Shown piece by piece: positions 25,801 to 34,400 of a DNA stretch of 64,000 nucleotides. The notes below the pieces were generated by a model, which was given only the letters and a program-made list of their open reading frames with translations, was not told the origin of the DNA and searched no databases. Position numbers and translations under genes: made by a program. Source of the DNA: Actinomadura citrea (GTDB lineage: Bacteria > Actinomycetota > Actinomycetes > Streptosporangiales > Streptosporangiaceae); the NCBI RefSeq assembly GCF_013409045.1, contig NZ_JACCBT010000001.1, positions 4,092,001 through 4,156,000 of the forward strand, given 5' to 3'. Position 1 is the stretch's first letter. Each line of letters opens with the position of its first letter.

Positions 25801-26380
25801 ATTCGTGAAACGCATCGTCTTCCGCCCGGACGGCAAGGCCCTGATGACGGACGGCAAGTCCGGCCTGATCGAGCATCCGTCCGGCCGCGTCCTGGCCAGA
25901 AGCGACGACACCTTCCTCAGCACCCTTCTCACCATGAGCCGTGACGGCCGAACGATCGTGAGCGCCGAGGGAACCGAGACGGACCAGAAAGTCCTCCTCA
26001 CCGACGGCAGGACGCTCCGCTCGCGCGGCCTGATCCTGCGCGGCCACAAGGGCTACGTCAGGGCCGCCGCGATCTCCCCGGACGGCACCCTCCTCGCCAC
26101 CGGCGACGCACTCGGTCAGATCCGCCTGTGGGAGGTCGAATCCGGCCGCCCCTACGCACTGCCCCTGACCGGCCACCAGACCGAGATCAGCGCCCTGGCG
26201 TTCTCCCGGGACGGCAAGTCCCTCACCAGCGCCGCCGAAAGCGGCACCGTCCTCACTCACGACCTGGCCCCCGCCCAAACCAGGGCGGCCCTCTGCCAGA
26301 GCACCACGGGCGGCCTGACAAAGAAGGAATGGAACCAAGCCCTCCCCACCCTCGACTACCGCCCCACCTGCCCCGAATGA
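22826..26380 (+). CDS. Membrane Ser/Thr protein kinase with C-terminal WD40-type propeller
   Basis: The 1184-residue protein starts at GTG 22826 seven bases after GAGGAG. Residues 15-265 are a Hanks-type kinase with all key residues: GAGGQG loop, Lys45, HRDLKPAN (135-142) and DFG (154-156). Residues ~290-445 resemble the winged-helix region that follows the NTPase in nSTAND1-WD40 proteins (LTLASPALLRAWPRLRDWAA, RLWDAHGRKAGDLLQGTRLERA), but no NTPase is present. One membrane segment lies near 458-480 (VSGVLAVLLLVTVVAGVLVF). The outer part, ~530-1160, carries repeated WD40-like units (LSPDGRGLALL, ISPDGTLLATGD, FSRDGKSL). It likely senses an outside signal with the propeller and phosphorylates proteins inside. 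It has no evident tie to the siderophore genes and no iron box. Confidence 0.9.
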   Translation: MAPDPLGPGDPTRLGDYLLAGRLGAGGQGVVYEGYGPDGVRVAVKALHGDYSALHRDLFVREVEAVRRVSQFCTARVLAVDLDNALPYVVSEYVAGPNLQQAVEEDGPYKPDDLYRLAVGIATALTTVHRAGVVHRDLKPANVLLGPDGPRVIDFGIARTEDMSQSATGMKGTPRYMAPEVFQGKTPGPAVDVWAWGATILFAASGRTPFEGDSLPKLMHAVLNTEPDTSMVPERLRPMVEAALVKDPGRRPDAPGLLLDLLGGRPDADLLEQGEREARAVRVPRAAPPPLGERAEAVMWSLAPEAQQAVPQILLRMVSAGDDLVRPATRAEFSDGRTPEPVIDAVLSAFTQAGLTRWDGQRLTLASPALLRAWPRLRDWAAAERPGLDVHQELAEGARLWDAHGRKAGDLLQGTRLERAMTWAVGGGRALRPNTLEQAFLDAGRASVRRRSTVRTAVSGVLAVLLLVTVVAGVLVFQQGRTVARQRDDAEARRLAAVAMSTRKSDPRTARRLAIAAGALSDTKETREALVALRYQWESDVFTPPGVSATTRRQPSPGGRVLAVVDAGKASVWNIDTHTRLHEFSITGAGTLDLVVTDDARTMVTWADDGTARVWDTSSGKERGRLPIGKAGANATVFDGIDLSPSGHLLLAGNRDARTVWDLRTLRQVPLSWTRPKDGVEILTADAGDQLVAGVTPQGAVHVDQLAARTTIALPRLNKALKGRYVSAAKVSPDGSLLAMANAPATGKKAEILIWKLGADEQYLRLAPANTYGALAFSQDGRYLAQGRTMWRLKDGGATQSTPDEPVIRYAPNADCALVRFVEQRALRCIEPATGQISSLDISTFLSTKVIQGSGLFQKTTISADASTMAYRSGGSVHFWDVRRKSAVNRGFSLSSDYEYSGNGNDLAVSADGGRLAIYKNARTVTITDAKKFAKLGDVTLPQPADRIQAMALSPDGRGLALLVRRGTAGELQLWDAKTFRQIRAVPSSADTFVKRIVFRPDGKALMTDGKSGLIEHPSGRVLARSDDTFLSTLLTMSRDGRTIVSAEGTETDQKVLLTDGRTLRSRGLILRGHKGYVRAAAISPDGTLLATGDALGQIRLWEVESGRPYALPLTGHQTEISALAFSRDGKSLTSAAESGTVLTHDLAPAQTRAALCQSTTGGLTKKEWNQALPTLDYRPTCPE

Positions 26381-26434
26381 GCGCCAATGCGCCGATCTCA
26401 ATGGCGAGACCGGCGCAGCGGGCGTAAGCCGGAA

Positions 26435-26502
26435 GCGTCCAGGCGCCCTCGTCCGAGCCACAGACGAGGGCGCCGATGACGATCCCGTGGCGGCCTGGAC
26501 GC
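26435..26502. repeat. Nested inverted repeats downstream of the kinase
   Basis: An inner pair, GCGCCCTCGT (26443-26452) and ACGAGGGCGC (26464-26473), lies inside an outer pair, GCGTCCAGG (26435-26443) and CCTGGACGC (26494-26502). This can fold into a strong branched or extended hairpin. It may terminate the kinase transcript or be a relic of a mobile element. The 286-base gap around it (26381-26666) has no recognisable gene. Confidence 0.5.
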
Positions 26503-26666
26503 TCCCGGGACACCCTGCTGCATGCGCCAAGTCGGGTCGGCGTGTGCTGTTCGAGGAACTGGAAGTGCGGGTACAGAGCGCTGAGGGTGCCAACGCAACG
26601 ATGAGTCTGACGGCGCCCACAGGTCTACCTCCCGAACCCACGCAACCAACTCATCGGGAGCAAGAC

Positions 26667-27299
26667 ATGGGCCTCATCCACATAGAGCTGTTCGCGACCC
26701 TTGACCTCGTCGGGCAGTCGCCCGGCGGCCCCGACGAAGACCCGGTGGGGTTCCCGTTCGGCGGCTGGCAGGCGCCCCTCCTGGACGAGGCCACCGGGGC
26801 GCAGATCGGTGCCGCGTACGAGGGCACGGACGCCCTCCTGCTCGGCCGGCGGACGTACGACATCTTCGCCGCCTACTGGCCGCACCAGGAGGGCGGCGAG
26901 GACAACCAGATCGCCACGCTCTTCAACAGCGTCCCGAAGTACGTGGCCTCCCGCGGCAGGCCCGACCTCTCGTGGGCCGGTTCCACGCAGCTCGGCCCAG
27001 ACTTGGCAGGCGCGGTGCGTGAGATCCGCGACCGGCACGAGCACATCAAGGTCGTCGGAAGCCTGAACCTGGTGCAGACCCTCCTGCGCGACAAGCTCTT
27101 CGACCGTCTCGACCTCTGGGTGCACCCGATAGTGCTCGGCGTCGGAAAGAAGGTCTTCGACGGCGGCGAGGTCCCCACGAACCTCACCCTCCTCGAACCA
27201 CCGTCAGCGGCCTCGAACGGCACCGTGTACCTACGGTACGGGCTGGCCGACGGCATCCCCGCGACGGGCGACATGACCGCACCCGACCGCGACACCTGA
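26667..27299 (+). CDS. RibD C-terminal/dihydrofolate reductase-like protein
   Basis: The 210-residue protein starts at ATG 26667, six bases after GGGAG. It matches the RibD_C/DHFR-like family: N-terminal strand IELFATLDLVGQ, LLLGRRTYDIFAAYW, KYVASRG, the nucleotide-binding IKVVGSLNLVQTLL and PIVLGVGKKVFDGG near the end. These are presumed NADPH-dependent reductases, but for most stand-alone members the substrate is unknown. It is not a known resistance-type or folate-pathway DHFR. It converges on the EamA-type gene with a strong hairpin between. Confidence 0.87.
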   Translation: MGLIHIELFATLDLVGQSPGGPDEDPVGFPFGGWQAPLLDEATGAQIGAAYEGTDALLLGRRTYDIFAAYWPHQEGGEDNQIATLFNSVPKYVASRGRPDLSWAGSTQLGPDLAGAVREIRDRHEHIKVVGSLNLVQTLLRDKLFDRLDLWVHPIVLGVGKKVFDGGEVPTNLTLLEPPSAASNGTVYLRYGLADGIPATGDMTAPDRDT

Positions 27300-27422
27300 A
27301 GCCATCCCGCGTCTAGGACCGAACCACCGGCCCCCAGCCGTCAGGGCCCGACCAGCATCGCACCTGGCGCCTCCGCTCGCGGGTTGCCAGGTTTCTGGAT
27401 GCCTACCGGGCGCTTGATCGAA

Positions 27423-27448
27423 CGGCGGGGAGGTGGGCCTCCCCGCCG
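27423..27448. terminator. Bidirectional terminator between convergent genes
   Basis: CGGCGGGGAGG-TGGG-CCTCCCCGCCG, an 11-base perfect stem with a 4-base loop, lies between the stop of the reductase (plus strand) and the stop of the membrane protein (minus strand), so it can serve both. Confidence 0.75.
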
Positions 27449-27453
27449 CCAGG

Positions 27454-28482
27454 TCAGTCAGAGCCGGACTTCCGGCCCTGGAACTTCGTCGTCCCACAGG
27501 AGGCGACGAGGATCAGGCCGATCGCCACCAGCCCGAGAGGGCCGGGAGCCGTCTGTGCCACGAGCATTCCCATCAAGGTCCCGGTGAGGGTCCGCAGCGG
27601 GAGGAGCATCGCGCTCGTCGACGCCAGTAGTCCTCGCTCGTAGGCCTTCGTCATGACGACGCCGCCGAGGAGCGCACCGAGTATTCCGCTGGCCGCACAG
27701 ATCAGCAGGTAGGGCCAACGGTCGGCGGTCATGCCATCCCCACCACCTTCCATGGTCCACGCGCCCACTGCGAGGATGGCGAAAGCGGGGATGCCGGAAA
27801 GGGTGTTGGCCTTTCCCTTGATGCTCAGATCGAGCATCTCCATTCGCTTCTGCATGAAGGCATACGTGGCCGCCCCGATGGTCAGGATTCCCACACCCGG
27901 GATCCAGCCGGGAATCGGCTGATCCAGGATACGGATGCGCGGGACGGCATCCGAGAAGACCCCTCCGGTCGCGCCGGGAACCGTGTCCCTCGCAAGGGCC
28001 CAGGTCCCCAGCACGGCCAAAATCGGCCACAAGGCGGTCGAGTAGGTCTTCTTCCGGACGTCTCGAAAGACATCTGCGCCGAAAATGAAAGCCGCGCTGA
28101 ACAAGAACGACAGCGGTTGTATGACCTCCAGCCGGACCCACCTCAGAACGAACTGGAAAGTCAGACTGTTCGTTCCCAGAGCGGAGCCCAGCAGGATGGC
28201 CTGCTTCCAGACGGACCAGCGGCTCCGCAACGGCGGCCTGTAGACGTACCAGAAGACCGGCGTTCCGGAAGCAACGATGACCAGCGCCGTCGTCACCGGT
28301 CCGACATGTTCGGTTACGCCGACGGCCACCAGCAGGTAGCCGTTGACAGCGCCCGTCAGGTTGGCGAAGACCGCCATCGCGAGCACTTTCCCATCCGCGG
28401 CGCGAAGGCCGCCTGCCGGCGACCACAAGCGCGCAAGAGGTCCTGCGGCAAAATCTCGCAGGCGCCCTTTCTTCCTATTCAC
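27454..28482 (-). CDS. EamA/DMT-type multi-pass membrane protein
   Basis: About 342 residues from a GTG at 28482 preceded by AAGGGGA; the upstream open frame to 28569 has no ribosome site. It has about ten hydrophobic segments, a basic N-terminus, and the small-residue-rich helices of drug/metabolite transporters (AYERGLLASTSAMLLPLRTLTGTLMGM near the end). Substrate is unknown. The gene and its upstream flank look visibly richer in A/T than the neighbours, suggesting acquisition by transfer. Family assignment is by overall layout only. Confidence 0.65.
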   Translation of the reverse strand: MNRKKGRLRDFAAGPLARLWSPAGGLRAADGKVLAMAVFANLTGAVNGYLLVAVGVTEHVGPVTTALVIVASGTPVFWYVYRPPLRSRWSVWKQAILLGSALGTNSLTFQFVLRWVRLEVIQPLSFLFSAAFIFGADVFRDVRKKTYSTALWPILAVLGTWALARDTVPGATGGVFSDAVPRIRILDQPIPGWIPGVGILTIGAATYAFMQKRMEMLDLSIKGKANTLSGIPAFAILAVGAWTMEGGGDGMTADRWPYLLICAASGILGALLGGVVMTKAYERGLLASTSAMLLPLRTLTGTLMGMLVAQTAPGPLGLVAIGLILVASCGTTKFQGRKSGSD

Positions 28483-29222
28483 GAGATCCCCTTTGGTTTG
28501 CGGGGGCGCACAAAGGAATCTCGAGATCATCACTCCCGGTCCTCTGTTGCGCCCGCTACTGCGAAGCAACTCGAGAGCCGGGATGGCTCTTCAGTTTGTG
28601 GTTCTCCCCCTTAGTCTATCAGCAGGGGCGGCGAGTCGCTTATAAACGCGACATTGGCGTACAAAGCGATGCCGAGAAGGCGGAGCTCGTCGCGCAGTTC
28701 GACGCTCAGAAGCTCGCTTACGCGGGCAGTCCTTAGGTGACGGCGGCTGTGATGTCAGGTCAGGAACCGGGGGCCGGTGCTCGGAGTCGTCCAAGTGCAC
28801 GACTACAACCGCGGGCCTTTTGACTCGGCACGGGAAAGGTGTCCACGTGGCGGCGTTCGTGAGACTGGAAGAGGAGGGCCTGGCTGTGCCAGGACCCTTG
28901 GTGTGGCAAGTGACGGTGGATGACCGTCACCTGCGTTAGGCCACTGCGAAGCCGGCGGGCTGGGCGTCCGGTTCGTCGCTGGAGACCTCAACATCGTCGG
29001 CAGACCGCTTCCGGCAGTCCGAAAGGCTGGAGTCGGCCCCGAGAGGCCCTCTGCGCCTCCACTCGACCTCAGTCGCGTCGTAGTCGCCGATGCACCTGCG
29101 GGGCACGTGGACGTGACCGGGTCCTGAGCGAGGTCTCCGCGCGCGGAATCAGCGTGCAGGTTGAAGGCCATCGAGCGTGAATACCTGGGGCGAGGATCGA
29201 GGCGAACGCCGAGGCCGCCTTG
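28483..29222. other. 740-base stretch without a recognisable gene
   Basis: No convincing complete gene on either strand. Two plus-strand frames read like protein C-termini: one ending at 28736 (SDAEKAELVAQFDAQKLAYAGSP) and one ending at 28939 (VRLEEEGLAVPGPLVWQ, then VTVDDRHLR). I recognise neither family; both may be remnants. Base composition is lower in GC near 28483-28740. It looks like a decayed or recombined junction between the EamA-type gene and fpg. Confidence 0.4.
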
Positions 29223-30005
29223 CTATGCCCCATCCGGTTGGCAATGGGGGCACCAGACCGTTCGGCGGCCGGAGAGGCGGCGGCTTTCCAGAGGGGTGCC
29301 GCAGCGGGGGCAGGTAGGGGCCGGGGTGTCTCGGGCTCCGGTCAGCCAGGTTCTGCGAGGCGGGACGCGTGCGGCCTTGATGGAGTCGTGGAGGACGCGG
29401 CGCATTGCCCGGTGGAGGGTGGTGAGGTCCGGAGCGGTCAGGTCGCGGGCGGGGCGTAGGGGGTTGATGCGGGCTCGCCAGCAGATTTCGTCGGCCAGGA
29501 GGTTGCCCAGGCCGGCGATGACCGCCTGGTCCGTGAGGGTCGTTTTGAGGCGGCCTCGGTGGGCGCTGAGGGTGGCGGCCAAGTCGTCGCGGGAGAGGTT
29601 CAGGGCGTCCGGGCCGAGGGTTTCGAGAGTCTCGTCGGCCTCCTGAGCGGTGGCGGCCAAGCGGACGCCTTGGAGTTTGCGCATGTCGCGGTACCGGAGT
29701 TCGCCGTCGGGGAGTTTCCAGACGACGCGGTCGTGACGGTGGCGCGGCTCGTCCGGGCGGTGCCAGGTGAGTGAACCCGTCATGCCGAAGTGGAGCAGGA
29801 CGACCGGGCCCTGCGCCGGGGCGAGCAGCCACTTGCCGTGGCGGTGCGGCTCCTCGAAGCGGCGGCCGCGCAGCGCCGTGCGCAGGCGCCGGGCGGTGAC
29901 GCCGCGCAGGACGCCGGGGTCGAGCACCGACACCGAGGCGATCGGCTCGCCGGTGTGCTCGGCGAGCACCCGGCGGAAGCCTTCGACGTCAGGAAGTTCC
30001 GGCAT
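29223..30005 (-). CDS. Formamidopyrimidine-DNA glycosylase/endonuclease VIII family (Fpg/Nei)
   Basis: The 260-residue enzyme has the N-terminal catalytic MPELPDVE (Pro2, Glu3), the helix-two-turn-helix (VIAGLGNLLADEICWRARI) and a C-terminal zinc finger with four cysteines (CPRCG, then CPHC). It removes oxidised bases from DNA and cuts at the abasic site. Length is slightly below the usual ~270-290. It ends close to the remnant stretch and lies downstream of the salicylate synthase on the same strand with a 25-base gap, so it may share that transcript. Whether it is Fpg or a Nei-type paralogue cannot be settled by eye. Confidence 0.92.
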   Translation of the reverse strand: MPELPDVEGFRRVLAEHTGEPIASVSVLDPGVLRGVTARRLRTALRGRRFEEPHRHGKWLLAPAQGPVVLLHFGMTGSLTWHRPDEPRHRHDRVVWKLPDGELRYRDMRKLQGVRLAATAQEADETLETLGPDALNLSRDDLAATLSAHRGRLKTTLTDQAVIAGLGNLLADEICWRARINPLRPARDLTAPDLTTLHRAMRRVLHDSIKAARVPPRRTWLTGARDTPAPTCPRCGTPLESRRLSGRRTVWCPHCQPDGA

Positions 30006-30030
30006 GGCGGGTTCCTACCCCGCCACGAGT

Positions 30031-31338
30031 TCAGGACCGCGGGACGACGTGCGGCGCGATGCTGGAGAGCTTCTCGCAGGTCTCCTCGTATTCGCGGTCG
30101 GGGGTCGAGGCGCTGACGATTCCCGCGCCGGCGCGCAGCCACGCCTGGCCGTCCTCGGCGTAGAGGGCGCGGAGGACGAGGGCGGAGTCCAGCGCGCCGT
30201 CATGGGAGACGGTGACGACGGCCCCCGAGTACAGGCCGCGGCGTTCCTCCAGGCGGGTGATGGCCTCGATCGCCTCGGGCTTCGGGATGCCGGACGCGGT
30301 GACGCCGGGGAAGAGGGCGTCCAGCGCGTCCCACGCGGAACGGTCGGGGGAGAGGGTGCCGCTGACGCTGGAGCCCAGATGCTGGACGCTCCCGCGCTCC
30401 TTCACCGTCATGAAACCGGTGACGTGGACGGTGTCCTGGTCGCAGACCCGGTACAGCTCCTCCTGCGACGTGCGGACGGAGACGGCGTGCTCGTAGATCT
30501 CCTTGGGGTCGGTCTCCAGGTCATGGCGGGTGCGCGCGTCGGTGTCGGCGCCGAGGCCGAAGGCGCGGGTGCCGGCCAGGGGCTGGGTCATGACGTGCCC
30601 CGCGGCGTCGACGCTCGCGAGCACCTCCGGGCTGAACCCGGTGGCCTGGAAACCGCCCAGTTCGAGCAGGAACGAGCGGGCCGGGGTGTTGGCCTCGCGT
30701 CCCCGGACGTAGGTCGAGACGACGTCGACCGGGTGAGGGATGTCCAGCCGGCGCGACACGATCACCTTCTGGTAGCGGCCCGCGTGGATCTCGGTCACGG
30801 CCTCGGCAACGCGCTCACGGTAGGCGCCGCCGACTCTGACGTCGACGGGGGAAGGCTCGCCGACGGAATGGCCGTCCGGCCTGGCCAGGAGCTTGGTGAC
30901 CTGCTCGATGTCCGTCTCGTCCACGCCGGTGACGGTGACGCGGCCGTGCTCGGCCCGTACTTCGGTGCGGGGGACGATCAGGTGCGCGAGCCTTCCGGCG
31001 GGGCGAGGAGCGGCGAACTCGAACGCGATCCAGCCGTAGGCGTTCCAGGCGGGCAGGGGCGCGGCGGCGAACGTGTCGCGGAGCGCGTCGGCGGGGCGGC
31101 CCGTCCAGGGACGGGTGATCGGGACCTGGCCCGGCCAATGGGCGTGGACGGCGTCGGCGTCGAGGACGACCTCGGCGAGCATCCCTCCCGCGAACGTCCA
31201 TGAGCCGGGCCGCTCGTAGACGACGTAATCGCCGAACAGGCCCGATCCGGCCAGGCGGGCCATGAGGGCGAGCGGCGCCGAGGCATGCTCGACGACCAGC
31301 TCGACGGGGTTCGCATGGGTGTGCAGACCAGTGGACAA
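30031..31338 (-). CDS. Salicylate synthase (MbtI/Irp9 family)
   Basis: About 435 residues. I place the start at TTG 31338, five bases after GAGGGAG; an upstream ATG (31368) has no ribosome site. It is a chorismate-using enzyme with GRYQKVIVSRRLDIP (the Lys is the expected general base), GFSPEVLAS, PLAGTRAFG, DPKEIYEHA and a C-terminal GAGIVSASTPDREYEET. This fits salicylate synthases rather than plain isochorismate synthases: the family turns chorismate into salicylate and pyruvate with Mg2+. It supplies the aryl cap for the AMP ligase at 21146. It is divergent from the large synthetase, each with its own iron box. Confidence 0.93.
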   Translation of the reverse strand: MSTGLHTHANPVELVVEHASAPLALMARLAGSGLFGDYVVYERPGSWTFAGGMLAEVVLDADAVHAHWPGQVPITRPWTGRPADALRDTFAAAPLPAWNAYGWIAFEFAAPRPAGRLAHLIVPRTEVRAEHGRVTVTGVDETDIEQVTKLLARPDGHSVGEPSPVDVRVGGAYRERVAEAVTEIHAGRYQKVIVSRRLDIPHPVDVVSTYVRGREANTPARSFLLELGGFQATGFSPEVLASVDAAGHVMTQPLAGTRAFGLGADTDARTRHDLETDPKEIYEHAVSVRTSQEELYRVCDQDTVHVTGFMTVKERGSVQHLGSSVSGTLSPDRSAWDALDALFPGVTASGIPKPEAIEAITRLEERRGLYSGAVVTVSHDGALDSALVLRALYAEDGQAWLRAGAGIVSASTPDREYEETCEKLSSIAPHVVPRS

Positions 31339-31370
31339 GGTAGCTCCCTCTCGTGGCCGGAAGGTCAAAC

Positions 31371-31389
31371 TTAGGTAAGGCTAACCTTG
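31371..31389 (-). promoter_or_regulatory. Iron box of the salicylate synthase
   Basis: TTAGGTAAGGCTAACCTTG matches the iron box at most positions. It lies 33 bases upstream of the salicylate synthase start and ten bases from the second box that serves the divergent synthetase. Confidence 0.83.
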
Positions 31390-31399
31390 CACGTTTTTT

Positions 31400-31418
31400 A
31401 TAGGCAAGGCTAACCTAA
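31400..31418 (+). promoter_or_regulatory. Iron box of the large synthetase
   Basis: ATAGGCAAGGCTAACCTAA, next to the TTTTTTATA run at 31394-31401 that may supply promoter sequence. It ends seven bases before the synthetase start at GTG 31425. Confidence 0.83.
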
Positions 31419-31424
31419 CCGGCG

Positions 31425-34400
31425 GTGGCGAAGCCGACGACGAAAGAGTTGAGCGTGGAGCAGACGACGACGGCGGCGCGGCGGCGCGAACTGATGCGGC
31501 GGATGATGGCCGAGGCCGGGCTGGGCGCGGACACCGCCCGACTCGCGCCCCGGGGGTCGGACGGACCGGCCCCCCTGTCCTACGCGCAGCAGAGCATGTG
31601 GCTGCACCACCGCGCCTTCCCGGACAGCCCCGCCTACAACGTCTGCCTGCTCGTCCGCATGTCCGGCCCGCTCGACGCCGGGGCCCTCCGCGAGGCGCTG
31701 CGGGCGCTGATCCGGCGGCACGCCGTCCTCCGCACCGTTTACGCGGACGGCCCGGAGCAGCGGGCCGTGCAGATCGTCGCGGACGACGACTCGCTCGACC
31801 TGCCGCCGGTCCGGTGCGCGGACGCCGGTGCGCGGGCGGCGGAGCTGGCGGCGCTCCCGTTCGACCTGCGAGCCGACCGGCCGATCCGGCTGGAGCTGCT
31901 CAGACTCGGCGAGGACGAGCACGCGCTGGTGCTCGTCGTGCACCACATCGCCTGGGACGGCATGACCTGGGGCTCGCTCTCGCGCGATCTCTCCGCGCTC
32001 TACCGCGCCGCCGTCGCCGGCGCCCCGGACGAACTGCCCTCGCTGGACGTCCAGTACGCCGACTACGCCGAGTGGGAGCAGCAGCGGTCCGTCGCCGAGG
32101 ACGACCTCGCCTACTGGCGCCGACGCCTCGATCCGCCCCCCGCTCCGCTCGACCTGCCCGCGGACCGTCCGCGCGGCGCGGTCGTGTCCGAGCGCGGGGG
32201 ACGGCGGGCGCGCCGCTTCGACGACTCCGTGACCGAGGGCATGCGGAGGCTCGCCGCCGAGGAGAACCTCACCCCGTACATGGTGATGACGGCCGCGTAC
32301 GCGGTCCTGCTGCACCGCTACACCGGCTCCGACGACGTGGCGATCGGGTCGTCGGTGATGAACCGTGAGCACGCCGAGGTGGAGCGGCTCGTCGGAAACT
32401 TCGGCAACACGCTCGTGCTGCGCACCGACCTGTCCGGGACGCCGACGTTCCGAGAGGCGCTGCGGCGGGCCGGGCGCACGGTCACCGAGGCCTTCGCGCA
32501 CCAGGCGCTGCCGTACGACCGGCTCGTCCAGGAACTGCGGCCCGCGCGCGGGCGCGGGCGCTCGGCGTTCTTCGACACGATGCTGCTGTTCCTCGCCCAG
32601 GAGATCGGTGAGCTGGACCTGCCCGGCATCGCGTCGAGCTGGACGCACGTCCACAACGGCACCACGCACTTCGACCTGTCGCTGGAGGCGTTCGTCCGGC
32701 CGCAGGGCATGACGGTCGAGGCGACGTTCCGGCGCGAGCTGTTCGAGGACGAGCGCATCGACGCGCTGCTCGCCCACCTGGAGACGCTTCTGCGCGCCGC
32801 GCTGGCCGACCCCGACCGGCCCATCGGCGCGCTGGAGGTCATGGGCGCGGACGAGCGCGCCCTGATCGGCGAGGCGAACGCCACCGACCGCGCCCTGCCC
32901 GCGACCGACGTCGTCGCGCTGTTCGAGGAACAGGCGGCCCAGGCTCCGGACGCCACCGCGGTCGAGGCGGGTGACACCGCTCTCACCTACGCCGAGCTGG
33001 ACGAGCGGGCCTCCGCCCTGGCCGCCGAGCTGCGCGCCCGAGGCGCCGGGCCGGAGAGCGTCGTCGCGCTCGCGCTGCCGCGCACGCCCGACCTCCTCGT
33101 CGCCCTCCTCGGCGTCCTGAAGGCGGGGGCCGCCTATCTGCCGCTGGACCTCGACCATCCCGCCGACCGGCTCGCCTACATGCTGGACGACGCCGGGCCG
33201 CTCTGCGCGATCGTCACCGGCGACACCGCGCCACTCCTTCCGCACGGGACGGACCTCCTCGTCCTCGACCACCCACTTCGCAACGCCGGAAACACCCGGC
33301 CCGCGAGCCCGCGTCCGGACGACCTCGCCTACGTCATCTACACTTCCGGCTCCACCGGACGCCCCAAGGGCGTGGCGGTCCCGCACGGCGCGCTCACGAA
33401 CTTCCTGCTCACGACCCGCGCCCGGCTGAACCTCGGCACCGGCGACCGGCTCGTCGCCGTCACGACCATCGCGTTCGACATCGCCGCCCTGGAGATGTTC
33501 GTCCCGCTGATCAGCGGCGCGACGGTCGTCCTCGCCGACCGCGGCACCGTCCGCGACCCGGCAGCCCTCGCGAAGCTCCTGGCGGACGCGACCATCGTCC
33601 AGGGCACCCCGTCGCTGCTCGGCACGCTCGACCCGGAAGCGTTGAAGGGCCTGCGCGTCCTGGTCGGCGGTGAGGCGCTGCCGCCCGCGCTCGCCGCGTC
33701 GCTCGCGGAGTCCGCCACGCTCGCGACCAACATGTACGGGCCGACCGAGGCGACGATCTGGGCGACGTCCGCGGACCTCCCCGCGGAGGGCATCGGCACC
33801 CCCTTCTGGAACACCCGCGCCCACATCCTGGACGCCGCCCTGCGCCCGGTCCCGCCGGGTGTCCCGGGTGAGCTCTACCTGGCGGGCGCGCAGCTCGCCC
33901 GCGGCTACGTGGGCCGCCCCGACCTCACCGCGGAGCGCTTCGTCGCCGACCCGTCCGGCCCGCCGGGATCCCGCATGTACCGGACGGGCGATCTCGCGCG
34001 GCGCGCCCGCGACGGGTCCGTGGAGTACCTCGGCCGCACCGACGACCAGGTCAAGATCCGCGGGTTCCGGATCGAGCCCGCCGAGGCGCAGGCCGTGCTC
34101 GCCGCGCAGCCCGGCGTCGCGCAGGCCGCGGTCGTCGTCCGTGAGGATCGCCCCGGCGATCCCCGTCTGGTCGGCTACTACGTGCCCGCCGAGGGGCTCG
34201 ACGAAGCCGCCCTGCGCGGCGCGCTCGCCGGAGCGCTGCCCGAGTACATGGTGCCGTCCGCCCTCATCGCCCTGGACGGCCTGCCCCGGACGGTCAACGG
34301 CAAGCTCGACCGCGCCGCGCTGCCCGCCCCCGAGGCCGAGGTGTCGGGACGGGCGCCGCGCGACGCCCGCGAGGCCGCCCTCTGCGCGATCTTCGCCGAG

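Noticed and set aside
28803..29171. A 122-codon minus-strand open frame between the membrane protein and fpg
   Set aside because: No recognisable family, no ribosome site, composition like shadow frames.
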